From positions 500,269 through 564,268 of the forward strand of contig DFLU01000012.1 of NCBI GenBank assembly GCA_002375495.1: 64,000 bases of DNA, in the 5' to 3' direction. Shown here piece by piece: positions 47,573 through 57,102 of this stretch (positions are counted from its first letter, which is position 1; the number at the start of each line of letters is the position of its first letter). The notes under the pieces are model-generated. The model did not search any database and was not told the DNA's origin. It saw nothing but the letters and a program-made list of their open reading frames with translations. The position numbers and the translations under genes were made by a program. Source of the stretch: Flavobacteriaceae bacterium UBA3611 (GTDB lineage Bacteria; Bacteroidota; Bacteroidia; Flavobacteriales; Flavobacteriaceae).

Positions 47573-50362
47573 TTAGAATGAATAGTTAATGTTAAGTCCT
47601 AATCGTACCCCTTTGGTATACGATAGCACCGTTTCTTCGCGCTCAATGCCCGTTGTGCTAGGACGCACCAATTGCGTTCTTTTTATTTCTGGGTTTAAGA
47701 TATTTCTAGCTCTGAGTCCAATAGTCCAGTTTTCGTTTAGCTCTTTACTAACGATGGCATCTAATGTTACGAATCCGTTCTCTACAATTTCTTCGTTGTA
47801 GTTTATGTCTGAAGAACTTTGTATTTCAGCAGCTCCCAAAGCAAATACTCTGTCTGAAGCATAGTTTGCTACTAAGGAAGCATCTAGTGGAAATTCTTGG
47901 TTAGTTTCGTAATTAAGTGATGTGTTCACAATCCAGTCTGATGCACCTTGTAAGTCGGCTTCGGTTCTGTTGTTGTATTTAAAGCTACGTACTAAATTTC
48001 CGTCTTCATCAAATACATCTTTCAAGTCTTGTGAGTGCCACAAACGCGCAGCGTTTAGGTTTAAGCGAAGTTTGGGTTGCTCGTCTCCAGAAATAAGGTT
48101 TACTCTAGTTTCAACTTCCACACCGTAAATTTCTGCCTGTTCACCCGAATTGAAGTAAGAGAAAATACCAGCAGAACCTCGGTCCTGTACTTTGTTAATG
48201 GGGTCTTCAATTTCTTTGTAAAAGGCTGTTAATGATACTAATTGATCATTCGATGGAAAGAACTCCCATTTTAGGTCATAATTATAATTAGTGGACGCCT
48301 CAACCTCTGTATTTCCTCGTGTAATCTGACCCTGTGGCGAAACATATTCGAAAGGGGCAATTTCTTTAAATTCAGGTAATGTACGTGTAGTACTGTTTGC
48401 AAAGCGAATGCTGTGCTTGTCATTAATGTCGTACTTTAAATTTAAAGATGGATATAATCTGCGGTAGTCTTTGATTGAAGATCCTGTTCTACCTGCAAAG
48501 TTTCCTACGTCAAAGTTCACGTCGATATCGTCTTTCTGAAAACGGAGTCCGGCTGCAATACTAAACTTGCCCAATTGTCCTGCAAAGTTTGCAAATCCGG
48601 CAACGCTCTGTAAGGTTCCGTCGTAGAAGTCAGGATCTTGCACGTTTAGTTTCAGCAAGTTGTTGTCGAAATTTTCTTGGGTAAAGATTTCAGAAATCTG
48701 ATCGATAGATTCTGGGTTTACGGCATTGATAACCGTTTCTTCTACTCCGTAGAAACGCGATGCAAAGTCACGGGTCTTTTTACGATAATCTCCACCAAAA
48801 TTTATGCTGAATTTATTCGTATCTGTATCGTAGATTTTTATCAAATCGGCAATACGGCCATTGTATTCTATATCTTCAATTTTTTGTACACTTTTCCGTT
48901 GTTGGAAACCACCGGTACGGCCTAACTGAACCAATCCTGCTCTGTCTGGATCTGTAAAATTGAAGTTTACTTCGTTTCTAATTCGATTAGGTTCGTCTGC
49001 ACTTAGGTAATTGTATCCTCCAGCCCATGTAAGGGTATTCATTTCAGAAATATCGTGATCTCCAGATAATTGGGTAACAGACACCAATGTTTTTTTTAGG
49101 TTTTGGTCTCGAATAAATTGAAACGCTTCGCCTTCATCGGTCTCTTCAAAAATAGAAGCAGTTCCTTCACGTCCCCCTTCAAAAACTTGGTCTGTAACCT
49201 TATTGATTACCAAAGCAGTTAACTTAAGGTCATTGTTGTCGTCTGCCTTAAACTTGGTGGTAAACATTCCCGAGGTAGTCACTTCCTTGTTCCAGGTGAT
49301 GGCGTCAGGAATACTATCGTCGATAAAGTTTGATCTAAATTGGCGGAATTCACCATCTCTGTATTCGTAGGAAGAGTTTTGTCCGGCAGTGAACAACACT
49401 TTAAACCGTTCTCCCAATTTTTTTCCAATACTGAAAGAAACCGAGTTGTCTATCGGGAGATTTGCCGTTTGTGGCGCCCAAGTTTGTTCGGTAATTGCTC
49501 TTCCTGTTGAAATATCCTTTACGTAGATACCAGCCGTAACGTCGTTATCGTTTGCTGAAACTTTATAATTATCGAATACGCCGTTTTGTATAACGTTGGT
49601 GTTTATTCCAGACCTTACTCTAGCGCTCAATTCTGAACTTCCGCTCAGTTCCTTTGAAATGATATTGATATTTCCAGAGGCTTGATCTGCTGAAAGATTT
49701 GGAGACATGGTTTTACTTACGCCAATGCTTTGAATCAAACGTGTGTTAAAAAGCTCTAGTCCTATATTTTTACGCTCAATATCGTCAGACGGAATAGGAA
49801 GACCATTTAAGGTTGTAGTTAAATACCTGTCACCCAATCCGCGTACAAAAACATCACCACTACCATCAGTTTTAGAAACCCCTGAGATTTTGGTGGTCGC
49901 AGCAGAGGCGTCAGAAACACCTAATTTGCCCATTTGCTGTGCTCCGATACTTTCAACCACAGCAACCGCATCTTTTTGTTCGAGTAATAATGCAGTTTCG
50001 CGCTCACGGCTTGTTTGCACGGTAATAAAAACTTCATCTAATGCAGCGGCACTTGCGCCTAGGGCTGCATCAATTCTTGTGAATTTGTCGGTTTCAACAG
50101 AAACATTAGGAATTTCAAGTGTTTCATACCCAACAAAACTGAATTCAATAATATAGTCACCAACGGGTACGTTTTCGATGATGTATTTTCCATCAAAATC
50201 TGTAGTGGTTCCCTGGGTAGTTCCTTTAATTATGACATTTGCAAACGGGAGTGGTTCTCCATTCGCGTCTTTGTCTGTTAAAGTACCTTCTATCGTTCCG
50301 GTCTGTGCGAACGTTAAGGTAGTAAATAGTAGCATTGCTGCTGTAAAAATTTTGCTCATCAA
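47573..50362 (-). CDS. TonB-dependent receptor with carboxypeptidase-regulatory N-domain
   Basis: This 929-residue outer-membrane transporter has a signal peptide (residues 1-19), a CarboxypepD_reg-like domain (about 22-110, GTIEGTLTDKDANGEPLPFANVIIKGT), and a plug with DVFVRGLGDRYLTTTLNGLPIPS. The long barrel ends TKGVRLGLNINYSF. It forms an operon with the beta-helix lipoprotein. Its upstream region carries three AATGTTA motifs in 11-bp phase (50420, 50453, 50464). Substrate specificity is not evident from sequence. Confidence 0.92.
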   Translation of the reverse strand: MMSKIFTAAMLLFTTLTFAQTGTIEGTLTDKDANGEPLPFANVIIKGTTQGTTTDFDGKYIIENVPVGDYIIEFSFVGYETLEIPNVSVETDKFTRIDAALGASAAALDEVFITVQTSRERETALLLEQKDAVAVVESIGAQQMGKLGVSDASAATTKISGVSKTDGSGDVFVRGLGDRYLTTTLNGLPIPSDDIERKNIGLELFNTRLIQSIGVSKTMSPNLSADQASGNINIISKELSGSSELSARVRSGINTNVIQNGVFDNYKVSANDNDVTAGIYVKDISTGRAITEQTWAPQTANLPIDNSVSFSIGKKLGERFKVLFTAGQNSSYEYRDGEFRQFRSNFIDDSIPDAITWNKEVTTSGMFTTKFKADDNNDLKLTALVINKVTDQVFEGGREGTASIFEETDEGEAFQFIRDQNLKKTLVSVTQLSGDHDISEMNTLTWAGGYNYLSADEPNRIRNEVNFNFTDPDRAGLVQLGRTGGFQQRKSVQKIEDIEYNGRIADLIKIYDTDTNKFSINFGGDYRKKTRDFASRFYGVEETVINAVNPESIDQISEIFTQENFDNNLLKLNVQDPDFYDGTLQSVAGFANFAGQLGKFSIAAGLRFQKDDIDVNFDVGNFAGRTGSSIKDYRRLYPSLNLKYDINDKHSIRFANSTTRTLPEFKEIAPFEYVSPQGQITRGNTEVEASTNYNYDLKWEFFPSNDQLVSLTAFYKEIEDPINKVQDRGSAGIFSYFNSGEQAEIYGVEVETRVNLISGDEQPKLRLNLNAARLWHSQDLKDVFDEDGNLVRSFKYNNRTEADLQGASDWIVNTSLNYETNQEFPLDASLVANYASDRVFALGAAEIQSSSDINYNEEIVENGFVTLDAIVSKELNENWTIGLRARNILNPEIKRTQLVRPSTTGIEREETVLSYTKGVRLGLNINYSF

Positions 50363-50417
50363 AGTAGTTTATTCATTTGGTGCAAAGGAATCGACAAATG
50401 AAGTTTTTACGGTTATC

Positions 50418-50470
50418 TCAATGTTATGCTTGGTTTAGCATTAAGTAAGATTAATGTTACTTTAATGTTA
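50418..50470. promoter_or_regulatory. candidate Pho-type box array upstream of the TonB receptor
   Basis: AATGTTA occurs at 50420, 50453 and 50464. The spacings are 33 bp (3 x 11) and 11 bp. The last two are TTAATGTTA direct repeats (50451-50459 and 50462-50470). Confidence 0.5.
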
Positions 50471-50609
50471 TCTACCAACTTTCTTTTAATACTTCAAAAC
50501 TAAGCGGCAATGAGGCTTTTTTGTGTTACCAAACAATTACCAAAACGCTACCTTTTTTAGTTGTACCAACTTCTTAAAATTGGGTATCTTGCTGGCTTAA
50601 AACACAACA

Positions 50610-51947
50610 ATGATGCATTGGGAAGATTTACTTTCGCTTCAGAAGCAAGGATATACCAAAAAACGACTTCGGATAGAAGAAAATGAGTCGCGTACCGGTT
50701 TTGAGGTAGACTATGACCGGGTCATTTTTTCTTCCGCTTTCCGAAGCCTACAAGATAAAACCCAAGTCATCCCTTTGTCTAAAACTTCTTTTGTGCATAC
50801 CAGGCTCACCCATAGTTTGGAAGTAAGTGTAGTGGGCCGTTCCTTGGGTAGGCAGGTGGGCAAAGCGATTCTCGAAAAGCATCCGCATTTACAAACCGTA
50901 CACGGATTTCAGGCAACCGATTTTGGAGCGATTGTAGCCGCCGCCGCATTGGCGCACGATATTGGCAATCCGCCCTTCGGGCATAGTGGAGAAAAGGCTA
51001 TCGGGGCTTATTTTTTAAACGGAAACGGGCAACGGTTTAAATCGGTGTTAAGTGATAAGCAATATCAGGACCTTATTGATTTTGAAGGAAACGCCAACGG
51101 ATTCAAAATATTGACTGAAACAAAAAACGGGGTTTCTGGCGGACTCCGACTTACGTTTGCGACCTTGGGAGCCTTTATGAAATACCCAAAGGAAAGCCTT
51201 CCGAAGAAACCAACCCAACACATCGCAGATAAAAAATACGGAGTATTCCAGGACGACGTACCGTTTTTTAAAGAGGTCGCGTCTAACTTAGGATTGCAAT
51301 CAAGAGGAGATGCGAATGCGATGAGTTACAACAGGCATCCATTAGCATTTTTGGTAGAAGCTGCCGATGATATTTGCTATACGCTCATCGACTTTGAAGA
51401 CGGGATTAACCTGGGGTGGATTCCTGAAGAAACAGCTTTAGAATATTTGGTGAATTTGGTTAAAGATAGCCTTAACAAAGATAAGTATGCGAAACTTTCC
51501 CAATCAAAAGACAGACTGGCCTATCTACGCGCGCTTGCCATTAATACGCTAATTTCAGAAGCGGTGCAGATTTTTATTGAAAATGAAACCGAAATTCTAA
51601 AAGGCGATTTTAATGTGAGCTTGTTAGAAAAAAGTAAGTACCAGGCTCAGATTTCAGATATTATTAAAACGAGTATTGCTAATGTGTACCAGAGTCCGGA
51701 AGTAGTGGAAAAGGAATTGGCAGGTTATAAAATTCTAAGCACTTTACTAGATGGATACACTACGGCGTTTGAAAATAATGCGAATGGGTCTGTTCGGCAT
51801 TATGACAAACTTATCTTAAAGCATTTTGGTGACAATACCTTGCCAACTGAGCCCTATCAGTATTTAATGTATTGCTGTCACCATGTGTCTATGCTTACTG
51901 ATGGACAAGCCCTGCAATTGTTTCAAAAAATTCAGGGGAACCTTTAG
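50610..51947 (+). CDS. dGTP triphosphohydrolase (dGTPase) family protein
   Basis: This 445-residue HD-domain protein has RVIFSSAFRSLQDKTQVIPL and the metal residues in HTRLTHSLEVS and ALAHDIGNPPFGHSGEKA. A C-terminal region includes VEAADDICYTLIDFEDGI. It cleaves dGTP (or other dNTPs) to the nucleoside and triphosphate and thereby balances dNTP pools. The start may be ATG 50610 or 50613. It converges with dxs. Confidence 0.92.
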   Translation: MMHWEDLLSLQKQGYTKKRLRIEENESRTGFEVDYDRVIFSSAFRSLQDKTQVIPLSKTSFVHTRLTHSLEVSVVGRSLGRQVGKAILEKHPHLQTVHGFQATDFGAIVAAAALAHDIGNPPFGHSGEKAIGAYFLNGNGQRFKSVLSDKQYQDLIDFEGNANGFKILTETKNGVSGGLRLTFATLGAFMKYPKESLPKKPTQHIADKKYGVFQDDVPFFKEVASNLGLQSRGDANAMSYNRHPLAFLVEAADDICYTLIDFEDGINLGWIPEETALEYLVNLVKDSLNKDKYAKLSQSKDRLAYLRALAINTLISEAVQIFIENETEILKGDFNVSLLEKSKYQAQISDIIKTSIANVYQSPEVVEKELAGYKILSTLLDGYTTAFENNANGSVRHYDKLILKHFGDNTLPTEPYQYLMYCCHHVSMLTDGQALQLFQKIQGNL

Positions 51948-51964
51948 AAAATTAGTGTTTATGT

Positions 51965-51989
51965 AGTCCTTAAAGGACTTAGGTTTTTT
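51965..51989 (+). terminator. weak terminator between dGTPase and dxs
   Basis: The short stem AGTCC/GGACT with a TTAAA loop is followed, after TAGG, by seven T residues. The T-run overlaps the 3' end of the convergent dxs gene. Confidence 0.5.
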
Positions 51990-53772
51990 TAGAATCAATA
52001 AAACTCTCGATTACTTCTTTAATTTTTAAAGCTGAAATTCCTGCTAACTGTTGTAGTTCGGCAACGGTGCCATGTTCGGGAAAGACATCTGGAATACCGA
52101 GAACTTTTACTGTATTGGTATACCTATGTTTAGAGGCAAATTCTATGATGGCGCTGCCAAGGCCACCTTTTTTAACGCCATCTTCAACGGTGATAATAGT
52201 ATTGTGTTTGCTGAAAATTTCATGCAAGAAGTTTTCGTCAAGCGGCTTTAGGAACCGGATATCATAGTGGGCTATTTTTTCTTTGGAAATTTTCTCTATT
52301 GAGCAAATGGCTTCCGAAGCATTTGTAGCCATAGTGCCGATAGAGAGCACAGCAATTTGGTCGCCATCTTTCAGTTGAAGACATGTTCCCAAAGGTATTT
52401 TTTGAAATGGCGACTCCCATTCTATTATGGAGCCTCGACCTCTCGGATACCGAATTGCCATTGGGCCGTTCAATCCTAGTTGGGCAGTGAACAGCATATT
52501 TCGTAGTTCAATTTCGTTGCGAGGGGCACAGATCATAAGATTTGGAATAGCCCTAAGATGTGCCAAATCGAATATACCATGATGTGTGGCTCCATCTTCC
52601 CCTACGAGTCCGGCGCGGTCTAGGCAGAAAATTACAGGCAGGTTTTGCAGGCAAACATCATGGATAAGCTGGTCGTAGGCGCGTTGTAAAAAAGTGGAAT
52701 AAATGTTACAATAAACAACCATACCTTGCGTAGCCAGCCCTGCCGCAAAAGTAACCGCGTGCTGCTCTGCAATTCCCACATCGAACGCACGCTCGGGGAA
52801 AGCGTCCATCATAAACTTTAGGGAGCTACCAGTTGGCATTGCTGGGGTGATACCGATAATCTTGGTGTTTTTTGAAGCGAGTTCAACCAACGTTTTTCCA
52901 AAAACATCTTGAAATTTAGGAGGAGTTATTGTTTCCGATTTTGGCAGCAAATCGCCAGTTTTTGCATTAAATTTCCCTGGAGCGTGGTAGGTGACTTGGT
53001 TTTCTTCGGCTTGGCGTAATCCTTTTCCTTTTTTGGTGATTACGTGCAACAGTTTTGGTCCGTTTACTTCTTTCAGCCGTCTTAGTTCGGCAATCAATAT
53101 GCTGAGGTCATGGCCGTCTATGGGGCCTGAATAGTTAAAGTTAAGGGCTTCAAAAATGTTATCTGTTTTTGGCGCTCGATCTAAATTAACTTGTGTGAGG
53201 TATTTTTTTAAGGCGCCCACACTGGGGTCTATACCGATGGCGTTGTCGTTTAGAATAACCAATAAATTAGTGTCTGTAACCCCAGCGTGGTTTAGGGCTT
53301 CAAAGGCCATTCCGCTGGCAATAGAGGCGTCGCCCACCACGGCAATGTGCTGCCGTTCGGCATCACCTGTCAATTGCGAAGCAATTGCCATACCCAGTGC
53401 AGCTGAGATTGCCGTGCTGCTATGGCCCACACCAAACGTATCGTATTCACTTTCATTTCTTTTTGGGAATCCGCTAATCCCATCAAGTTGTCTGTTGGTA
53501 TGGAACTGTGCTCTTCGGCCAGTAAGAATCTTATGACCGTATGCTTGGTGGCCCACATCCCAAACCAATATATCTTTTGGAGTGTTAAAAACATAATGCA
53601 GGGCTACGGTCAATTCGGCAACGCCAAGGCTGGCTCCCAAATGACCTTCTTTTGTGGCCACGGCATTGATAATGAAATCACGAAGTTCTTGGGTCAGTTG
53701 CGGAAGTTCTTGCTCAGAAAGTTTCCGAAGGTCTGAAGGAAAGGTAATCGTATGGAGCAGGTTCGTTGCCAT
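51979..53772 (-). CDS. dxs: 1-deoxy-D-xylulose-5-phosphate synthase
   Basis: This is the first enzyme of the MEP isoprenoid pathway and condenses pyruvate with glyceraldehyde 3-phosphate. It needs thiamine diphosphate. ATG 53772 (MATNLLHTITFPSDL) gives 597 residues; the longer frame up to 53889 has no family match. The ThDP-binding motif GDASIASGMAFEALNHAG through NDN, VWDVGHQAYGHKILTGR, and the C-terminal FCLDRAGLVGEDGATHHGIFD region are seen. The length fits flavobacterial DXS. It is divergent from tadA. Confidence 0.95.
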   Translation of the reverse strand: MATNLLHTITFPSDLRKLSEQELPQLTQELRDFIINAVATKEGHLGASLGVAELTVALHYVFNTPKDILVWDVGHQAYGHKILTGRRAQFHTNRQLDGISGFPKRNESEYDTFGVGHSSTAISAALGMAIASQLTGDAERQHIAVVGDASIASGMAFEALNHAGVTDTNLLVILNDNAIGIDPSVGALKKYLTQVNLDRAPKTDNIFEALNFNYSGPIDGHDLSILIAELRRLKEVNGPKLLHVITKKGKGLRQAEENQVTYHAPGKFNAKTGDLLPKSETITPPKFQDVFGKTLVELASKNTKIIGITPAMPTGSSLKFMMDAFPERAFDVGIAEQHAVTFAAGLATQGMVVYCNIYSTFLQRAYDQLIHDVCLQNLPVIFCLDRAGLVGEDGATHHGIFDLAHLRAIPNLMICAPRNEIELRNMLFTAQLGLNGPMAIRYPRGRGSIIEWESPFQKIPLGTCLQLKDGDQIAVLSIGTMATNASEAICSIEKISKEKIAHYDIRFLKPLDENFLHEIFSKHNTIITVEDGVKKGGLGSAIIEFASKHRYTNTVKVLGIPDVFPEHGTVAELQQLAGISALKIKEVIESFIDSKKT

Positions 53773-53870
53773 TAAAGCAAAGATACGTGGCTTCGCGACA
53801 TTTTCGCGAATTCTAAATTGGAAATTGGAATAGAAGGTTTCCGCAAAAACCCTCAGCCACCTTTTTGTTG

Positions 53871-53878
53871 TATTTTTG
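53871..53878 (+). promoter_or_regulatory. -7 element of tadA
   Basis: TATTTTTG matches TAnnTTTG. The start of transcription near 53882 excludes the ATG at 53818 and supports TTG 53902 as tadA start. Confidence 0.6.
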
Positions 53879-53901
53879 ACCAAAGACAAAAGACCAAAGA
53901 C

Positions 53902-54351
53902 TTGATTCAGCCTTTCGACGATACCTACTTCATGAAAAAAGCCCTACAAGAGGCAGAAGCCGCCTATGCTAAAGGTGAAATTCCTATTGGAGCTATTGTA
54001 GTAGTGAAAAATCAAGTGATAGCCAGGGCACATAATCTAACAGAAACATTAAACGACGTCACAGCACATGCCGAAATGCAGGCTATTACGGCGGCAGCCA
54101 ATTATCTGGGTGGAAAATACCTTATCGATTGCACATTGTATGTTACTATCGAACCTTGTCAAATGTGTGCTGGAGCCTTGTATTGGAGTCAAATTTCGAG
54201 GGTAGTCTATGGTGCTAGGGATGAACAACGGGGGTGTATTGCGATGGGAACTAAATTGCATCCAAAAACAAAACTGGAAGGAGGGGTTTTGGCTACTGAA
54301 GCCTCTGAGATATTGAAGCGTTTTTTTATTGAAAAACGAAACTTGAATTGA
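53902..54351 (+). CDS. tadA: tRNA-specific adenosine deaminase
   Basis: This enzyme deaminates A34 of tRNA-Arg to inosine. TTG 53902 gives a 149-residue protein that opens (M)IQPFDDTYFMKKALQEA, the usual flavobacterial TadA start. The longer frame from 53818 begins upstream of the -7 element. The zinc site is H-A-E in TAHAEMQAI and PCQMC in TIEPCQMCAGALYWSQ. The AKGEIPIGAIVV segment identifies the TadA branch. Confidence 0.9.
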   Translation: MIQPFDDTYFMKKALQEAEAAYAKGEIPIGAIVVVKNQVIARAHNLTETLNDVTAHAEMQAITAAANYLGGKYLIDCTLYVTIEPCQMCAGALYWSQISRVVYGARDEQRGCIAMGTKLHPKTKLEGGVLATEASEILKRFFIEKRNLN

Positions 54352-54368
54352 TGGCTTTTGCAACATCC

Positions 54369-54384
54369 CCCGATAGCTATCGGG
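54369..54384. repeat. 16-bp perfect palindrome, probable dispersed repeat
   Basis: CCCGATAGCTATCGGG is a perfect inverted repeat after tadA. I remember this sequence as a common intergenic palindrome in flavobacterial genomes. No T-tract follows, so it is not a simple terminator. Confidence 0.5.
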
Positions 54385-54422
54385 AATACAACAGACAGCC
54401 CGGCGGTTGCCCATAAAAGAAA

Positions 54423-54454
54423 AAATCCCCTTGAACTGCAGTTCAAGGGGATTT
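54423..54454. terminator. bidirectional terminator between tadA and the cold-shock gene
   Basis: Perfect arms AAATCCCCTTGAACTG / CAGTTCAAGGGGATTT make a 32-bp palindrome. Confidence 0.75.
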
Positions 54455-54480
54455 GTTGGTTGGTTTTACGAATATATATC

Positions 54481-54678
54481 TTAGTCGTGAATTACGCGTA
54501 CTTGACCCGCAACCATTCCTTTTCTTCCTTCTTCTTCAACATATTCTACTTTGTCACCTTCGTTAAGGGCTTCGCCATTAAGTCCGGTTACGTGTACGAA
54601 AATGTCTTTTCCGGTGTCATCATTGGTGATGAATCCGTAACCTTTTGATTCGTTAAAAAACTTTACTGTTCCTTCCAT
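54481..54678 (-). CDS. cold-shock domain protein (CspA family)
   Basis: This 65-residue single cold-shock domain has RNP1-like KGYGFI (in FNESKGYGFITNDD) and RNP2-like DIFVHV. It binds single-stranded RNA/DNA as an RNA chaperone. The promoter has TAACTTTG at 54708-54715 on the minus strand, with a leader of about 26 nt. Confidence 0.95.
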   Translation of the reverse strand: MEGTVKFFNESKGYGFITNDDTGKDIFVHVTGLNGEALNEGDKVEYVEEEGRKGMVAGQVRVIHD

Positions 54679-54707
54679 TGTAATAAAAAAATATAATTAA
54701 TAAGCCA

Positions 54708-54715
54708 CAAAGTTA
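54708..54715 (-). promoter_or_regulatory. -7 element of the cold-shock gene
   Basis: The minus strand reads TAACTTTG, matching TAnnTTTG. Confidence 0.5.
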
Positions 54716-54829
54716 CATTTTTTATGCTGCCATAGGTTATCTAAATGTAACTTTTTCGAAAAAAGGAAGTTGTAAAACAACATTTTATCTCTGAAAATTG
54801 AGTGCTTGAATGCTTTATGAATGAAGTGG

Positions 54830-55075
54830 TTATAGCTTTTTGTCGTCTCCTTCTTGCCGCATTTTATCTATATTCTCTTTTGTGAGCATGTAGTCTTTAA
54901 AGTTGCGTTTGCGCCATCGGTGATAGATAAAAAGTGGCATCCACAAAAAGAACAAAGCACTAATCCCAATACCGATACAAAATTCGCCCGTACGGTAATC
55001 TACCGGCTTTATGTAGAAGCCAAATGCAACAGAAGCTGCAATTAATAGAAAAAGAATGATCAATACGATTCTCAT
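54830..55075 (-). CDS. small membrane protein downstream of aspS, function unknown
   Basis: This 81-residue protein has two hydrophobic helices (about 2-21 and 33-51) and a basic, charged tail (HRWRKRNFKDYMLTKENIDKMRQEGDDKKL). It lies 30 nt after aspS on the same strand and is probably co-transcribed. I do not recognise the family. Confidence 0.7.
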   Translation of the reverse strand: MRIVLIILFLLIAASVAFGFYIKPVDYRTGEFCIGIGISALFFLWMPLFIYHRWRKRNFKDYMLTKENIDKMRQEGDDKKL

Positions 55076-55105
55076 AGATTGAGAAGTTTTATTTAGAGAG
55101 TTGTA

Positions 55106-56854
55106 TTACAGTTCTACTTTAAGGTGCAACTCTTCCAATTGCTCTTTATCTAATGGTGAGGGCGCATCTATCATCACATCGCGACCACTGTTGTTCTTCG
55201 GAAATGCAATAAAATCGCGTATGGTTTCTTGTCCGCCCAAAATCGCAACCAACCTGTCCAGGCCAAAAGCGATACCGCCGTGTGGTGGTGCGCCGTATTC
55301 AAAAGCATCCATTAAAAAACCAAACTGTGCCTTGGCTTCTTCTTCTGAGAAACCTAGGTGTTTTAACATAACGGCCTGTGTTTTCTTGTCGTGGATTCTA
55401 ATGGAGCCTCCACCGATTTCATTTCCGTTTAAAACAAGGTCGTAGGCATTAGCTTTTACGGCTCCCGGGTCGGTACCTAATAGTTCCAGTTGTCCAGGTT
55501 TTGGTGAAGTAAACGGATGGTGCATGGCGTGATAATGGCCTGTATCTTCATCTAACTCAAGCAGCGGGAAATCGACTACCCACAATGGGGCAAACTCGCC
55601 TGCTTTACGCAGTCCCATACGCTCGGCTAATTCCATGCGCAATGCTGAGAGTTGTGCGCGTACCTTATTAGTGTCTCCAGAAAGCACACAGATAAGGTCT
55701 CCCTTTTCTGCTCCAGTTACTTCGGCCCATTTCGCTAAATCTTCTTGGTCGTAGAATTTATCTACCGAAGATTTATAACTTCCATCTTCATTCACTCTGC
55801 AATACACCATTCCTAAGGCGCCTACCTGTGGGCGCTTCACCCAATCGGTTAGTTTATCAATCTCTTTTCGTGTATAACTATTTCCCCCCGGGACGGCAAT
55901 ACCTACTACGAGTTCGGCTTTGTTGAAAATAGAGAAATCTTTATGTTGCGCGACACTATTAAGCTCACCGAATTCCATTCCGAAGCGGATATCGGGCTTA
56001 TCGTTTCCGTACAATCGCATGGCATCATCGTATTGCATCCTCGGGAATTCACCAACTTCAACACCGTTTATCTCTTTTAATAAATGTCTTGTGAGGCCTT
56101 CAAAAGTGTTTAGAATATCTTCTTGCTCTATAAACGCCATTTCACAGTCAATTTGAGTAAATTCTGGCTGTCGGTCTGCACGTAGGTCTTCATCTCTAAA
56201 GCACTTCACAATCTGAAAGTATTTGTCCATTCCACCTACCATCAACAATTGTTTAAAGGTTTGTGGTGACTGCGGAAGGGCATAAAACTGCCCTTCATTC
56301 ATGCGGCTTGGTACAACAAAATCTCGGGCGCCTTCTGGGGTCGATTTGATAAGGTAGGGGGTTTCTACCTCTACAAAGTCTTTTTCTGAAAGGTAATTTC
56401 GCACAGCCATGGTCACTTTATGGCGAAACACCAAGTTGTTTCGCACAGGAGTGCGGCGAATATCCAGATAGCGGTATTTCATTCGCAAATCTTCGCCGCC
56501 ATCTGTGCTATCTTCGATGGTAAAAGGAGGGGTAAGCGATTTGTTGAGCACCGATATTTCAGAAACTAAAATTTCGATATCACCAGTAGGCATGTTTGGG
56601 TTTTTACTTTCCCTTTCAATCACAGTACCTGTTACCTGAATCACAAATTCTCGCCCTAATTGTGAAGCAGTTTCCATCATGGCTTTTGGAGTGCGCTCGG
56701 CATCAAAAATAAGTTGTGTGATTCCGTAGCGGTCTCGCAGATCTACCCAGACCATAAAACCTTTGTCCCGGGTTTTTTGGACCCATCCGGCCAAAGTTAC
56801 TTTTTTATTGATGTCGGTGGCACGTAGTTGGCCATTGGTATGCGTTCTATACAT
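55106..56854 (-). CDS. aspS: aspartyl-tRNA synthetase
   Basis: This 582-residue class IIb synthetase has the N-terminal OB-fold anticodon domain (about 1-110, VTLAGWVQKTRDKGFMVWVDLRDRYG). Class II motif 2 is in FQIVKCFRDEDLRADRQPEFTQID, an insertion domain follows, and motif 3 is GIAFGLDRLVAIL near the C-terminus. It charges tRNA-Asp. The -7 element TAAATTTG is at 56925-56932 on the minus strand. Confidence 0.97.
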   Translation of the reverse strand: MYRTHTNGQLRATDINKKVTLAGWVQKTRDKGFMVWVDLRDRYGITQLIFDAERTPKAMMETASQLGREFVIQVTGTVIERESKNPNMPTGDIEILVSEISVLNKSLTPPFTIEDSTDGGEDLRMKYRYLDIRRTPVRNNLVFRHKVTMAVRNYLSEKDFVEVETPYLIKSTPEGARDFVVPSRMNEGQFYALPQSPQTFKQLLMVGGMDKYFQIVKCFRDEDLRADRQPEFTQIDCEMAFIEQEDILNTFEGLTRHLLKEINGVEVGEFPRMQYDDAMRLYGNDKPDIRFGMEFGELNSVAQHKDFSIFNKAELVVGIAVPGGNSYTRKEIDKLTDWVKRPQVGALGMVYCRVNEDGSYKSSVDKFYDQEDLAKWAEVTGAEKGDLICVLSGDTNKVRAQLSALRMELAERMGLRKAGEFAPLWVVDFPLLELDEDTGHYHAMHHPFTSPKPGQLELLGTDPGAVKANAYDLVLNGNEIGGGSIRIHDKKTQAVMLKHLGFSEEEAKAQFGFLMDAFEYGAPPHGGIAFGLDRLVAILGGQETIRDFIAFPKNNSGRDVMIDAPSPLDKEQLEELHLKVEL

Positions 56855-56924
56855 AGTATTTCCCGCAGGAGCGGAAATCTTTTAATGAATACTGAATTTA
56901 TTCCTGTTTATAGGAATTTTGTGC

Positions 56925-56932
56925 AAATTTAA
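56925..56932 (-). promoter_or_regulatory. -7 element of aspS
   Basis: The minus strand reads TAAATTTG, matching TAnnTTTG, with about 66 nt of leader. Confidence 0.45.
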
Positions 56933-57067
56933 GAAGATAAAATAGGATAGGGGTATTTTTTTTAGGTATCCTTATGATTTTCAGAACAATTAAAAAATTC
57001 TTAGAAAAACTTCAAGTTAGATTATGAAAAATATAATGAAAGCTTGGTATTATTGAATAATTAGCAG

Positions 57068-57075
57068 TAATTTCG
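57068..57075 (+). promoter_or_regulatory. probable -7 element of the susC-susD operon
   Basis: TAATTTCG differs from TAnnTTTG by one base. A TTG at 57044-57046 lies at a -33-like distance (about 21-22 nt). Confidence 0.4.
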
Positions 57076-57102
57076 AGATTACATTAACTTAAATCATAAA
57101 CT

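Noticed and set aside
53773..53889. 39-residue extension of dxs
   Set aside because: DXS homology begins at MATNLLHTITFPSDL; the extension overlaps the tadA promoter region.
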